DNA of 64,000 nt from Microbacterium hydrocarbonoxydans (GTDB lineage Bacteria > Actinomycetota > Actinomycetes > Actinomycetales > Microbacteriaceae), in the NCBI RefSeq assembly GCF_900105205.1, contig NZ_FNSQ01000005.1, forward strand, positions 930,001-994,000, in the 5' to 3' direction. How positions within the stretch are numbered: the first letter of the stretch is position 1; each line of letters begins with the position of its first letter. Both the position numbers and the translations under genes were made by a program. The notes under the pieces were generated by a model, which worked only from the letters and a program-made list of their open reading frames with translations, searched no databases and was not told the DNA's origin. Below, piece by piece: positions 7,683 through 17,328 of the stretch.

Positions 7683-10600
7683 TCAGATCGCCTTGCGCAG
7701 GGTGTAGCCGCGCGGTGTCGCGACGAACCCCGCCTCCTGCAGTGCGAGCGCGAGCTCGGTGCCGTAGACACCGTCTCCGTTGACCTTCTCGACCGTGAGG
7801 GTGTCGAGTCGGCGCGCGCGGGCGGTCGCCGCGAGGTCGGCTGCCGCGGCGCGCAGCACGTCGGCGTCGTCGGTGAAGCACAGCACCGTGCGGCCGCCGC
7901 GTTCGAGGTACAGCACGAGCGAGCCGTCGACGAGCACGACCAGGCCTCCGGCCTTGCGACCGGGGCGATGCGACACGTCGTCGCGCTTCGGCCATCCGAG
8001 GGCTGCGCCGTACGGGTTGGCAGGGTCTGTCGCAGCGAGCGTGACAGCGGCCCGCGGTGGCGGATCGGCGAGGCCGGCGAAGGTGCGCAGCCGGTCGACG
8101 GTCGCAGAGGCGGCGAACTGGGCGGCGCCGAGCCTCTCGATCACATAGCCGCGGCGGCAGTGCCCCGCCTCCTCGAAGCCGGCAAGCACGCGGTACGTCT
8201 GGGCGAATCCGCCGGGGACGCCCTCGGCCTGCACGGCACCGCGCGTCACCACCCCGTAGCGATCCAGCAGCAGGCCGGCGGTCACGGTGGCGCGACGAGC
8301 GGCATCCGTCTCGACCGAGGGGAGCAGCGACCAGCGTCCGCCGATCGAGGTCGGCCGTGGTGCGGTGCGGGCCAGTGACATGCCCCGGTAGGTACGCGTG
8401 CGGGGTGAGCGTCGCGTGACGCGGTGCGCTTGCGAACCGCCGGCGAGGAGAGAGCGAATGGGCGCGAATGTGTCGTTGGTCACGCGTCCAGCCCACGTCA
8501 GCGACCAGAGCGCCTCGAGCACGGACTGCTCGTTCTCGGCACCTGCCATCTCCTTCAGCTGCCCGGCGAAGTACGCACCCCCCGCCTCGAGCGCTGCGAG
8601 CACGCGGGCCTCGAGCGAGTCGGCGGCGATCTCGTCATCGGGCTCGGGCAGGGTGAAGGGGGCGAGGTCGGCCGGGTGCAGCGAGACCCAACCGTCCCGT
8701 CCGGGCAGCGTGCCGTGACCCGACCAGATCACCTCGCCCGCTGCCGTGAGCTCGTCGAGCAGGGCGGGGGAGTAGTCGCGCACCCGTGAGGGAAGAACGA
8801 GCGATTCCCACGCGCTCGCGGGGATGGGGACGCCGGCGAACTGCTCGATGACTGCGAGCACGCCGTCGAGGCCTTCCAGAGGCCGACCGAGGTGCTGCCA
8901 GTCGGGGAGGAACCGCGCGTACGCCTCGGGAGACACCGGTTCGACGCTGCCGCGGATCGCGGCGAGCGACCGCATCCGGAGTCGGCGCAGCACCTCGGTG
9001 TCGCACCATTCGGTCTCGTTCCCGGTGCCAGACGCCTCGGGCAGGAAGTACCCGCTCGTGAGTCGCCCCGAGTGCTCAAGACGCTGCAGGGTGTGGCGGG
9101 CCACGGCCGCACCGAGGCCGAAGCGCGTGGCGATCGCATCCGTCGTGAAAGGGCCGTGGGTGCGGGCGTACCGGGCGACGAGGTCTCCGAGCGGGTCCGC
9201 CAGCGGTTCGAGGAACGCGACAGGGATCCCCGTCGGCAGCGCTGCGCCGAGTGCATCGCGCAGACGGCCCGCGTCTTCGATCGCCGCGACGCGGGTCGTG
9301 CCGGCCACGGTGACCGGGATCGCGCGTCTCGCGGTGATCAGGGCGTCGAGGTGCGTGGACGCGTCGCCGGTCTCGGGGTCGAGCCGGGCGTCGATCTCGG
9401 AGGCGTCCATCGGACCGAGCATCCGCAGCAGGTCGGCCACGCCCTCGAGTCCGCGCGCGCGCCGCTCCGGGTCCAGGCGCTGCGCCTCCCGTTCGAACTG
9501 CGCGATGACCTCGGGATCGAGGAGTTCGCGGAGCTCGACCGTGCCGAGGAGCTCGCCCAGCAGCGCGGGATCGACCGACAGGGCGGCGGCGCGACGCTCG
9601 GCGAGAGGCGAGTCGCCCTCGTACATGAACGCGCCGACATAGCCGAACAGCAGATCGCGCGCGAAGGGCGACGGCTGCGAGGGCTGGGTCTCGACCAGGC
9701 GGATGCGTCGGTCGGCGATGGACACCGCGAGCCGGCGCAGCGACGGTAGGTCGTACACGTCCTGCAGCACTTCGCGCAGGGTCTCGAGGATCACCGGGAA
9801 GGTCGGATGCCGTCGTGCGACCTCGAGCAGCTGCGCCGACCTCTGGCGCTGCTGCCACAGCGGGGTGCGGCGGTTGGGGTTCGTCCGCGGCATGAGCAGG
9901 GCGCGGGCGGCGCACTCGCGGAAGCGGGAGGCGAACAGTGCGGACCCACCGACCTCCTGGGTGACGAGCTGCTCGAGCTCGTCGGGATCGAACACGAACA
10001 GCTCGGCACCCGGCGGCTCCGTCTCGGCATCCGGGATGCGGACGATGATGCCGTCATCGCTCGCCACCGCAGATCCCTCGACGCCCAGCCGCTCACGGAT
10101 GCGGGCGTTGATCGCGAGCGCCCACGGGGCGTGCACCTTCATGCCGTACGGGGAATGGAGGATCACCCGCCAGTCGCCCACCTCGTCGTGACCGCGCTCG
10201 ACGGTCAGCGTGCGGTCGGTCGGCAGAGTGCCCGTGGCCTCGCGCTGCTCGGTGAGATGCGCCATGAGGTTCGACCGCGCCTGCTCGTCGAGTCCGGCAT
10301 CGATCAGCCGCTGTGCCGCCTTCTCGGGGGTCGCCGACGACACCTCTCGCGAGAACCGGCCGAGGGCCTCGCCGAGTTCGAAGGGGCGGCCGATCCCGTC
10401 GCCGTGCCAGAACGGAACTTTGCCGGGCTGGCCGTACGCGGGGATCACATTCACGCGATCATGCGTGATCTCGGCGATCCGCCAGCTCGTCGTCCCGAGC
10501 GTGAAGACATCGCCGACCCTGGACTCGTAGACCATCTCCTCGTCGAGCTCGCCGACGCGGGCGCCGGTCGTCTCGCCGGCCACGAACACGCCGAACAGGC

Positions 10601-12275
10601 CGCGGTCGGGGATCGTCCCGCCGCTGGTCACCGCGATCCGCTGCGCTCCAGGCCTGCCGGTTAGAGTGCCGGCATCCCGATCCCACACCAGCCGGGGCCG
10701 CAGCTCCGCGAACTCGTCGGAGGGGAAGCGGCCTGCGAGAAGGTCGAGCGTGGCCTCGTATGCCGAGCGGGGGAGCGACTGGAAGGGTGCGGAGCGTCGC
10801 ACCGTCTCGAACCACTCCTCGACGCTGATCTCGCCCAGGGCGCTCGCGGCCACGGTCTGCTGCGCGAGGATGTCGAGGGGATTGCGCGGCACCTGGATCG
10901 CCTCGATCTTGCCCGCGAGCATCCGCTCGGTCACGATCGCCGTGTGCAGCACATCTCCGCGGTGCTTGGGGAACAGCGCAGCCCGGCTGATCTCCCCGAC
11001 CTGGTGGCCCGCACGGCCGACGCGCTGCAGACCGGAGGCTGCAGACGGCGGAGCCTCGACCTGGATGACCAGATCGACCGCCCCCATGTCGATGCCGAGC
11101 TCCAGACTGCTCGTCGCGACCACGCAGCGCAGCACCCCGGACTTCAGCTCCTCCTCGACCTGCGCACGCTGCTCCTTCGACACCGAGCCGTGGTGCGCCT
11201 TGGCGAGCACCGGGTCCGCTCCCGCCGTGGCGCCGGCCTGCGCCATCATCGCCGCAGGGACCGTCGCGTCGGGCAGCGCGACCCCGATGCGCTCGGAGTA
11301 GATCTCGTTCAGCCGGCCGGTCAACCGCTCGGCGAGCCGACGGGAATTGGAGAACACGATGGTCGACTTGTTCTGCAGGATGCGGTCGACGATCGCCTCC
11401 TCGACATGCGGCCACACCGAGCCGGTGACCTCGGTGTACTCGGCATCCGGGCCTTCTCCTGCGTCGCTCGGTGCACCGGGAGGCGGCGGCGGATTCGTCA
11501 TGTCGTCCATCGGGACGACGACTCCGAGCTCGAAGGTCTTGGATGCCGGCGGGGCGACGATCTCGACCGGCGCGGCTCCGCCGAGGAAGCGGGCGACCTC
11601 GTCGATCGGGCGGACGGTCGCCGACAGGCCGATCCGCTGGGCGGGGGACTCGTGCCCGTTGATGCGGCGCAGGGCGTCGAGCCGCTCGAGGCTCACCGCC
11701 AGATGGGCGCCGCGCTTGGTGGCCGCGACCGCGTGCACCTCGTCGATGATGACGGTGTGCACGTCGCGCAGCGTCTCGCCGGCGCGGCTCGTGAGCATGA
11801 GGTAGAGCGACTCGGGGGTCGTGATGAGGATGTCGGGCGGGTCGGCGACGAGCTTGCGCCGATCGCTCGAGGTCGTGTCGCCCGAGCGCACTCCGACGGT
11901 CACCGCCGGTGCCTCGACGCCGAGGCGGCGGGCGGACTGGCCGATCCCGATGAGAGGGGAGCGCAGGTTGCGTTCGACGTCGACGCCGAGCGCCTTCAGC
12001 GGCGAGATATAGAGGATCCGCGTGCGCGAAACGTCGGCGTCCTTCGTGCGCTTCGCAGCCGGGGTGGGCTGCTCGGTGCGCTCGCGGAAGACGCTGTCGA
12101 TCGCCCACAGGAAGGCGGAGAGCGTCTTGCCGGAGCCGGTCGGCGCCACGACCAACGCATGCTTGCCCGCCGAGATCGCGTTCCAGGCGCCGGCCTGGGC
12201 GGGTGTGGGTGCGGGAAAGGCACCCCGGAACCAGTCTTGGGTGGCAGGGGTGAACCGTTCGAGCACGTCGCTCAT
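7683..12275 (-). CDS. lhr: Large ATP-dependent helicase Lhr
   Basis: 1530-residue superfamily 2 DNA helicase implicated in DNA repair (mitomycin and UV damage in mycobacteria). Walker A is APTGSGKT at residues 44-51. DEVH (Walker B), the SATVRP motif and QRVGRAGH (motif VI) follow, then the winged-helix/beta-barrel Lhr core and a long C-terminal extension of about 650 residues, typical of the bacterial long form. The frame stays open upstream to 12725. The start at 12275 is preferred because the family begins within MSDVLERFTPATQDW and GATGAT lies six bases ahead. It is the longest gene of the window and stands alone on its strand. Confidence 0.95.
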   Translation of the reverse strand: MSDVLERFTPATQDWFRGAFPAPTPAQAGAWNAISAGKHALVVAPTGSGKTLSAFLWAIDSVFRERTEQPTPAAKRTKDADVSRTRILYISPLKALGVDVERNLRSPLIGIGQSARRLGVEAPAVTVGVRSGDTTSSDRRKLVADPPDILITTPESLYLMLTSRAGETLRDVHTVIIDEVHAVAATKRGAHLAVSLERLDALRRINGHESPAQRIGLSATVRPIDEVARFLGGAAPVEIVAPPASKTFELGVVVPMDDMTNPPPPPGAPSDAGEGPDAEYTEVTGSVWPHVEEAIVDRILQNKSTIVFSNSRRLAERLTGRLNEIYSERIGVALPDATVPAAMMAQAGATAGADPVLAKAHHGSVSKEQRAQVEEELKSGVLRCVVATSSLELGIDMGAVDLVIQVEAPPSAASGLQRVGRAGHQVGEISRAALFPKHRGDVLHTAIVTERMLAGKIEAIQVPRNPLDILAQQTVAASALGEISVEEWFETVRRSAPFQSLPRSAYEATLDLLAGRFPSDEFAELRPRLVWDRDAGTLTGRPGAQRIAVTSGGTIPDRGLFGVFVAGETTGARVGELDEEMVYESRVGDVFTLGTTSWRIAEITHDRVNVIPAYGQPGKVPFWHGDGIGRPFELGEALGRFSREVSSATPEKAAQRLIDAGLDEQARSNLMAHLTEQREATGTLPTDRTLTVERGHDEVGDWRVILHSPYGMKVHAPWALAINARIRERLGVEGSAVASDDGIIVRIPDAETEPPGAELFVFDPDELEQLVTQEVGGSALFASRFRECAARALLMPRTNPNRRTPLWQQRQRSAQLLEVARRHPTFPVILETLREVLQDVYDLPSLRRLAVSIADRRIRLVETQPSQPSPFARDLLFGYVGAFMYEGDSPLAERRAAALSVDPALLGELLGTVELRELLDPEVIAQFEREAQRLDPERRARGLEGVADLLRMLGPMDASEIDARLDPETGDASTHLDALITARRAIPVTVAGTTRVAAIEDAGRLRDALGAALPTGIPVAFLEPLADPLGDLVARYARTHGPFTTDAIATRFGLGAAVARHTLQRLEHSGRLTSGYFLPEASGTGNETEWCDTEVLRRLRMRSLAAIRGSVEPVSPEAYARFLPDWQHLGRPLEGLDGVLAVIEQFAGVPIPASAWESLVLPSRVRDYSPALLDELTAAGEVIWSGHGTLPGRDGWVSLHPADLAPFTLPEPDDEIAADSLEARVLAALEAGGAYFAGQLKEMAGAENEQSVLEALWSLTWAGRVTNDTFAPIRSLLAGGSQAHRVTRRSPRTRTYRGMSLARTAPRPTSIGGRWSLLPSVETDAARRATVTAGLLLDRYGVVTRGAVQAEGVPGGFAQTYRVLAGFEEAGHCRRGYVIERLGAAQFAASATVDRLRTFAGLADPPPRAAVTLAATDPANPYGAALGWPKRDDVSHRPGRKAGGLVVLVDGSLVLYLERGGRTVLCFTDDADVLRAAAADLAATARARRLDTLTVEKVNGDGVYGTELALALQEAGFVATPRGYTLRKAI

Positions 12276-12344
12276 CCCTCCATCATCGTCGGTGCCACGG
12301 ACATCGGGGTCGCCATTGTCGGTGGCCACGGGCATCCTGTATGC

Positions 12345-12755
12345 ATGGCGTCGCACACCACGAACTACGTGAGCACCTTCATCGAGGTGTCGGAGGACTG
12401 CCCGACCGATCATGCCGAAGAGCCGCCCTCGGGCGAGAACCCGACGATCGCGGCTCTGCACTATCGCCTGATCGCCGAAGAGCCGTATGCGCGGACGTCG
12501 GATGACGTGATCTTCGCCACGCACGCACTGCGGAACGGGATCGACCCCGACGACGTCGGCGCACGCGAGGCCTTCTTCGCCAAGGGGCAGCCGTGTCTGC
12601 GCTCGTCGCCGCTCGGCAAGCGCTACGGCTGGGGCATCGCCCATGACGCCGACGGGCGGGTCGCGCTGGTGCCGCGCGATTCGGAGGAGTACGCGCTTCT
12701 CGCCGCCGACCCCGCGATCGCCCATACCAGGGCGATGCGGAGCCGGCGGACCTGA
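12345..12755 (+). CDS. DUF6157 family protein
   Basis: 136-residue soluble protein with the family opening TTNYVSTFIEVSEDCP, a PTIAALHYRLI helix, a SDDVIFATHALRN segment and a GKRYGWGIAHDADGRVAL closing strand. The function is unknown in all relatives I know of. It is divergent from lhr, 69 bases apart, and converges on the ABC-F gene with two bases between stops. No good ribosome site is visible before the ATG. Confidence 0.85.
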   Translation: MASHTTNYVSTFIEVSEDCPTDHAEEPPSGENPTIAALHYRLIAEEPYARTSDDVIFATHALRNGIDPDDVGAREAFFAKGQPCLRSSPLGKRYGWGIAHDADGRVALVPRDSEEYALLAADPAIAHTRAMRSRRT

Positions 12756-12757
12756 GC

Positions 12758-14464
12758 TCAGCGCTCGATCACGGAGCCGTCCGGCTCGATCTCGAGCACG
12801 AGCCCGAGATCGAGCCTCGCGACGAACGCATCGTCGTGGCTCACGACGAGCACCGCACCGCGGTAGGCGCGCAGCGCCTCGACGAGCTGGTCGACCGTGT
12901 CGATGTCGAGATTGTTGGTCGGCTCGTCGAGCACGACCAGGTGCGGGGCTGGATCTGCGAGCAGCAGTTTCGCCAGCGCCACCCGGAACCGCTCCCCGCC
13001 GGAGAGCGCCGCGACCGGGCGTTCGGCCATGGCCCCACGGATCAGGAAGCGCGCGAGCCGGTTGCGCAGCTCCTTCTCGGGCACCTGGGGCGCCGCATCC
13101 GCGATGTTCTCGAACACGGACCGGTGCTCGTCCAGGCCGTCGACACGCTGCGGCAGGTAGCCGATGCGATCGGTGAGAGCTGTCGCGGTCAGCCCCGGTC
13201 GTTCCGGACCGGGCGCCAGTTGTTCCGTATTCAGCATCGAATCCGCGGCCGCGCCCTCACGCCGGTCATCCGGACCGATCGGCGGCATCTGTGCTGAATT
13301 GTGAACGCCGCCCGCGGCATCCGCCACCAGCCGCTCGAGCAGAGTCGTCTTGCCGACGCCGTTCCGACCGATCAGTGCGACGCGCTCGGGGCCCTGGATG
13401 ATCCAGGATCGCTCCCCGTCGCCGATCGACGCGATACGACGGCTGCGCGAGACCTCCGGGTCCGGCAGCTCGATCTTCATCGAGGCGTCCGATCGGAGCC
13501 GCCGCCCTGCCTCGTCGAGCGCGGCCCTCGCGGCATCCTCCTTGGCCCCGACCTCGGTGCGCAGTCTGCCCGCCGATACTTCAGCAGCCATCTTGCGACC
13601 GTGCGCCACGATCTTCGGCACGCGCTTCTCGAGCTCCGCCTTCTTGGCTGTGCGAGCGCGATGCGCCAGCTTGACCTCGGCCTCGATCCGCTGACGCTTC
13701 TCCTTGCGGAACTCCTGCTTGGCTGTGACCTCCGCCTGCCGCGCCGCCTCCTGCTCGGCGTCCAGCCATGCCCTCCACTCGGAGTACGGGCCGCCGAAGA
13801 CGCTCAGCGTCTGGGCGTAGAGCTCGGCCGTATCGTCCATCAACTCGAGGAGCGACAGGTCGTGACTGACCACGATGAGCGTGCCCTTCCAGGACCTGAC
13901 CATCGTCGCGAGCGCGGCGCGTGCCGCGCGGTCGAGGTTGTTCGTCGGCTCGTCGAGCAGCGTGATCGGAGCCTTGCGAAGGCGGATGCCGGCGATGGCG
14001 ACGAGCACGGCCTCGCCGCCCGACAACTCCCCGATGCGCCGGTCGAGGAAGTCGGGGGCGAGCCCAGCCTCCGCGAGCGACATCTCGGCGCGCGCCTCGA
14101 TGTCCCAGTCGTCGCCGACCGCGTCGAAGTGCGCCTGGTCGACGTCGCCGGCACCGATCGCCCTGACGGCATCCAGTGCGTCGGCCACGCCCAGCAGCTC
14201 GGCCACGCGACGATCGACGTCGAGCGTGAGCTGCTGGGGCAGGTAGGCGACTTCGCCGGTCGTCGTGAGGAACCCGGAGGTCGGGCTGAGCTCCCCCGCG
14301 ATGAGGCGGAGCAGAGTGGACTTGCCGGCGCCGTTGCGGCCGACGAGCCCGGTGCGGCCGGAGCCGAACGAGCCAGAGACGGAATCGAGCGCGGCCGTGC
14401 CGTCGGGCCAGGTGAAGGTGAGTCGGTCGAGAGTGACCGACGCGTGAAGAGTGGGAACTGACAT
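12758..14464 (-). CDS. ABC-F family ATPase with an in-frame repeat-derived insert
   Basis: 568-residue soluble twin-ATPase of the ABC-F class, which acts on the ribosome as a translation factor or antibiotic protector. Walker A motifs are GRNGAGKST (residues 42-50) and GRNGVGKTT in the second domain; signatures are ELSGGE and ALSGGE. Between the domains is the charged linker [19 protein letters not shown]. Right after the second Walker A, residues about 385-415 form a segment absent from the usual alignment. It is encoded by a diverged copy of the 95-bp palindromic element seen at 45547-45641. AGGAGA precedes the ATG. The substrate or antibiotic is unknown. Confidence 0.9.
   Translation of the reverse strand: MSVPTLHASVTLDRLTFTWPDGTAALDSVSGSFGSGRTGLVGRNGAGKSTLLRLIAGELSPTSGFLTTTGEVAYLPQQLTLDVDRRVAELLGVADALDAVRAIGAGDVDQAHFDAVGDDWDIEARAEMSLAEAGLAPDFLDRRIGELSGGEAVLVAIAGIRLRKAPITLLDEPTNNLDRAARAALATMVRSWKGTLIVVSHDLSLLELMDDTAELYAQTLSVFGGPYSEWRAWLDAEQEAARQAEVTAKQEFRKEKRQRIEAEVKLAHRARTAKKAELEKRVPKIVAHGRKMAAEVSAGRLRTEVGAKEDAARAALDEAGRRLRSDASMKIELPDPEVSRSRRIASIGDGERSWIIQGPERVALIGRNGVGKTTLLERLVADAAGGVHNSAQMPPIGPDDRREGAAADSMLNTEQLAPGPERPGLTATALTDRIGYLPQRVDGLDEHRSVFENIADAAPQVPEKELRNRLARFLIRGAMAERPVAALSGGERFRVALAKLLLADPAPHLVVLDEPTNNLDIDTVDQLVEALRAYRGAVLVVSHDDAFVARLDLGLVLEIEPDGSVIER
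13222..13311 (-). repeat. Diverged copy of the palindromic element inside the ABC-F gene
   Basis: The ends match the arms of the intergenic element at 45547-45641. Plus-strand 13222-13238 (GTTCCGTATTCAGCATC) agrees with that element's arm at 13 of 17 bases. Plus-strand 13292-13311 (TGCTGAATTGTGAACGCCGC) agrees with its other arm at 17 of 20. Spacing is alike (about 90 against 95 bp), while the inner sequence differs. The copy keeps the reading frame open. Confidence 0.6.
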
Positions 14465-14665
14465 GGTGTCTCCTGTCGAGTGCGGGGTGCACTGACACCG
14501 GTCGCCCGGGATCCCGTCTGAGCGGGGATGCCGTCGAGAAGAACGGCGGGCGAGGTCTGCCGTGGAGTCGGCGATCGTCGGGTCAGCGCGCGAGAGAATG
14601 AGCGCGGAGGCGACGGATCAGATCAAAGGACTTCCAGACACGGCGGACAGGACTCCACGACGATA

Positions 14666-14703
14666 CCCGGGCGTGTCGGAGTTTCGCAACCCCGGGCGTG
14701 TCG
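14666..14703. repeat. Pair of 13-bp direct repeats upstream of the ABC-F gene
   Basis: CCCGGGCGTGTCG occurs at 14666-14678 and again at 14691-14703, 25 bases apart. It lies in the 255-base stretch between the esterase gene and the ABC-F start, where the ABC-F promoter should be. It could be a tandem regulator site; nothing else was recognised in this stretch. Confidence 0.4.
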
Positions 14704-14719
14704 CGCAGATCGTGGGGCC

Positions 14720-15376
14720 TCAGGATGCCGCGGAGCGCTCCAGCCACTTCGTGAGGAAGGTGTGCACGTCGCCCAGCTCGGCCTCGGAGATGCTGTGGGT
14801 GAGTCCTGTGTACACGCGGCCGGACAGATCCGAATGCGACGGGAGCCAGTCGGCGGTGTGGGCGATGCGCGCCGCGGGGATGACGTCGTCGTTCGTCCCG
14901 CGGCCCCAGAACACCGGCGGACGGGTCTCGGCGAGCACTTCGTCGCCCCCGAGAGTGCCCGATGCGACGTACCCGCTCAGCGCGACGACGGCGTCGACGC
15001 GCTCGGGTGCGAGGCGCAGCGATTGCAATGCGACGGCGGCTCCCTGCGAGAAGCCGAGGAGCGCCACGGACGGTGCGTCCCGGGCCGCGTCGGCGAGCCA
15101 GCGCAGGAATGCCTCTGCCGCGGCGGTGACCGTCGCGGGGTCGGGCTCGGTGAGGTCCTCGATGGCGTACCAGGAGCGCCCTGGCATCGGCCACGGGGGA
15201 GTGAGCGGAGCGGCGACGGATGCCACGGCGATGCCATCCGGCAGGTAGGGGAGCAGGCCGAAGAGGTCGTGCTCGTCGGCGGCATAGCCGTGCAGCAGCA
15301 CGAGCAACGGCATCCCTGCGCGTTCGTTCGCCGACCAGCGCGTGAGGAGGCCGTCGATCACCAGTTCTTCGCTCAC
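14720..15376 (-). CDS. Phospholipase/carboxylesterase-type alpha/beta hydrolase
   Basis: 218-residue serine hydrolase. The nucleophile is in LLGFSQGAA, an oxyanion-type LLHGYAADEHDLFGLL strand turn lies near the N-terminus, and the acid and base are probably in GRGTNDDVIP and GLTHSISEAEL. This is the dienelactone hydrolase/acyl-protein-thioesterase-like group, acting on short esters. The GTG start at 15376 has CAGGAT six bases upstream and a ggagg spacer. Longer upstream starts would add a low-complexity leader and overlap the divergent NUDIX gene. Confidence 0.85.
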   Translation of the reverse strand: MSEELVIDGLLTRWSANERAGMPLLVLLHGYAADEHDLFGLLPYLPDGIAVASVAAPLTPPWPMPGRSWYAIEDLTEPDPATVTAAAEAFLRWLADAARDAPSVALLGFSQGAAVALQSLRLAPERVDAVVALSGYVASGTLGGDEVLAETRPPVFWGRGTNDDVIPAARIAHTADWLPSHSDLSGRVYTGLTHSISEAELGDVHTFLTKWLERSAAS

Positions 15377-15489
15377 GCCTCCATCCTGCCAGCGGCCGAC
15401 GACAGCGCGTCCTGCCGGCGGCGCGATCGTATGCCGGTCGCGGGCGTCGATCGGTGTCGGCTCGCGGGCACGGCTGGTAGAAAGGACAC

Positions 15490-16092
15490 ATGGCCGTCCG
15501 CACACCTGATCCCGACCCTGAGCCCGACGACGGGATCGAGGGCTTCGGCGATGCTCAGCCGCCGTCGCGCGACGCGAACCCCGGCTGGTTGAGTGAGTTC
15601 GAGCTCGCCGAGGCCCGGCGTCACCTGCCGATGCTCTACGTCGAGGCGATCCCGGTGCGCACCGACGGCTCGGGTCAGGTCACCGAGATCGGCATCCTGC
15701 TGCGCTCCACGCCGATGGGAGAGATGACCCGCACGATCGTGTCGGGGCGCGTGCGCTTCGGCGAAACGATCCGCGACGCGCTGTTCCGACATGTCGAGAA
15801 CGACCTCGGTCCGATGGCCTTCCCGCTTCTGCCGCCGCAGCCGCTGCCGTTCACGGTCGCCGAGTACTTCCCGATCCCTGGGGTCAGCGCTTATCACGAC
15901 GACCGTCAGCATGCGGTGTCGCTCGCCTTCGTCGTGCCCGTGACCGGAACCTGCGAACCCCGCCAGGATGCGCTCGAGGTGACGTGGTTCTCGCCCGAGG
16001 CTGCCGGATCGGATGCCGTCGCCGCCGAGATGGAGGGTGGGCGCGGCACGCTCATCCGACTGGCGCTCGCGAACCTCGGCCTGCTGCGCTGA
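15490..16092 (+). CDS. NUDIX-fold protein (DUF4916-like) with a degenerate Nudix box
   Basis: 200 residues. After an acidic, Pro/Asp-rich N-terminus of about 30 residues comes the domain LPMLYVEAIPVRTDG...ILLRSTPMGEM. The Nudix helix reads GRVRFGETIRDALFRHVENDLG: the leading Gly and first Glu are kept, but the REVxEExG core is changed to RHVENDLG. Metal-dependent hydrolysis may therefore be weak or lost. AAAGGA precedes the ATG. A strong bidirectional terminator follows. Confidence 0.8.
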   Translation: MAVRTPDPDPEPDDGIEGFGDAQPPSRDANPGWLSEFELAEARRHLPMLYVEAIPVRTDGSGQVTEIGILLRSTPMGEMTRTIVSGRVRFGETIRDALFRHVENDLGPMAFPLLPPQPLPFTVAEYFPIPGVSAYHDDRQHAVSLAFVVPVTGTCEPRQDALEVTWFSPEAAGSDAVAAEMEGGRGTLIRLALANLGLLR

Positions 16093-16114
16093 CAGCTTCA
16101 ACCCCTGCATACGA

Positions 16115-16152
16115 CGAGGCCCCCGACACCGGATCAGGTGGCGGGGGCCTCG
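16115..16152. terminator. Bidirectional terminator between NUDIX and threonine aldolase genes
   Basis: Perfect 11-bp stem CGAGGCCCCCG...CGGGGGCCTCG with a 16-base loop, between two convergent genes. It lacks a long T tract, as is usual in this G+C range. Confidence 0.8.
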
Positions 16153-16168
16153 TTCGTACGCGACACGC

Positions 16169-17236
16169 TCAGCGTGAGGTGAGCCTCGCGAGCTCTGCGA
16201 CGAACGCGTCGACGTCCGACTCCTCTGTGTCGAATCCGCACATCCACCGCACCTCGTTGCGGGCGGCATCCCAGTCGTAGAAGCGGAAGGAGGCGCGGAG
16301 CTGGTCGGCGACGCCGTCCGGCAGCGCGGCGAACACGCCGTTCGACTGCGTCGGCTGGGTGAAGGTCACTCCGGTGATCTCGCCGGCGGCGATACCGGCG
16401 TCGATCGCCGAGCGCAGGCGCTGCGCCATGGCGTTGGCGTGCTGTGCGTTGCGCAGCCAGAGGTCGCCCTCGAGCAGCGCGATGAGCTGTGCGGAGACGA
16501 AGCGCATCTTCGACGAGAGCTGCATGTTGAACTTGCGCAGGTAGCGCAGGCCGGTCGACGCCTCGGGGTTCAGCACCACGATCGCCTCACCGAGCATGGC
16601 GCCGTTCTTCGTGCCTCCGAAGCTCAGCACGTCGACGCCGGCGTCGCGCGTGAAGGTGCGCAGCGGCACGTCGAGGGCGGCGGCCGCGTTCGAGATCCGC
16701 GCTCCGTCGAGGTGCAGCGTCATCCCTCGCTCGTGCGCGTGGTCTGCGAGCGCGCGGATCTCGTCGACCGAGTAGAGGGTGCCGAGCTCCGTCGACTGGG
16801 TGATCGAGACCACGAGCGGCTGCGCACGGTGCTCGTCGCCCCAGCCCCAGGCCTCGCGGTCGACGAGTTCGGGGGTCAGCTTGCCGTCGTCGGTCGGGAC
16901 CGTGAGCAGCTTGAAGCCGCCGATCTTCTCGGGGGCACCGCCCTCGTCGACGTTGATGTGCGCGGTGGATGCCGCGATCACAGCGCCCCAGCGGGGCAGC
17001 ATCGACTGCAGGCCGGTCACGTTCGCGCCGGTGCCGTTGAACACCGGGAAGGCCTCGACCCCCTCGCCGAAGTGCGAGCGGAACACCTCCTGCAGACGTT
17101 CGGTGTAGGCATCCTCGCCGTAGGCCACCTGGTGGCCGCCGTTGGCCGTGGCGATGGCCGCGAGGACCTCGGGGTGGACGCCGGAATAGTTGTCGCTGGC
17201 GAAGCCCCGAACCGCGGGGTCATGCTGAATAGTCAC
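16169..17236 (-). CDS. ltaE: Low-specificity L-threonine aldolase
   Basis: 355-residue PLP enzyme that cleaves L-threonine/allo-threonine to glycine and acetaldehyde. It has the fold-type I features AYGEDAYTERLQEVF, FNGTGANVTGLQSM, LHLDGARISNAA (Asp binding the pyridine N) and SFGGTKNGAM (PLP-binding Lys). The GTG start is supported by TAGGCT exactly six bases upstream. It is divergent from the MFS gene. Confidence 0.93.
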   Translation of the reverse strand: MTIQHDPAVRGFASDNYSGVHPEVLAAIATANGGHQVAYGEDAYTERLQEVFRSHFGEGVEAFPVFNGTGANVTGLQSMLPRWGAVIAASTAHINVDEGGAPEKIGGFKLLTVPTDDGKLTPELVDREAWGWGDEHRAQPLVVSITQSTELGTLYSVDEIRALADHAHERGMTLHLDGARISNAAAALDVPLRTFTRDAGVDVLSFGGTKNGAMLGEAIVVLNPEASTGLRYLRKFNMQLSSKMRFVSAQLIALLEGDLWLRNAQHANAMAQRLRSAIDAGIAAGEITGVTFTQPTQSNGVFAALPDGVADQLRASFRFYDWDAARNEVRWMCGFDTEESDVDAFVAELARLTSR

Positions 17237-17328
17237 TGCACAAGCCTAGGCCCGGACGCCCCGCGTGAATGCCCGGGGCCGGCATACAGCACTTCCGAAT
17301 GTCCGCGGCCCCGCCTACCCTCGGACCC

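Noticed and set aside
10944..12755. 600-codon open frame on the plus strand across lhr
   Set aside because: It is antisense to a well-supported helicase gene and arises from G+C-rich codon structure; only its last 136 codons (DUF6157) are a real gene.
17221..17236. CATGCTGAAT at the start of ltaE resembles an arm of the palindromic element
   Set aside because: Only ten bases match, there is no second arm, and the bases encode the normal N-terminus; most likely chance.
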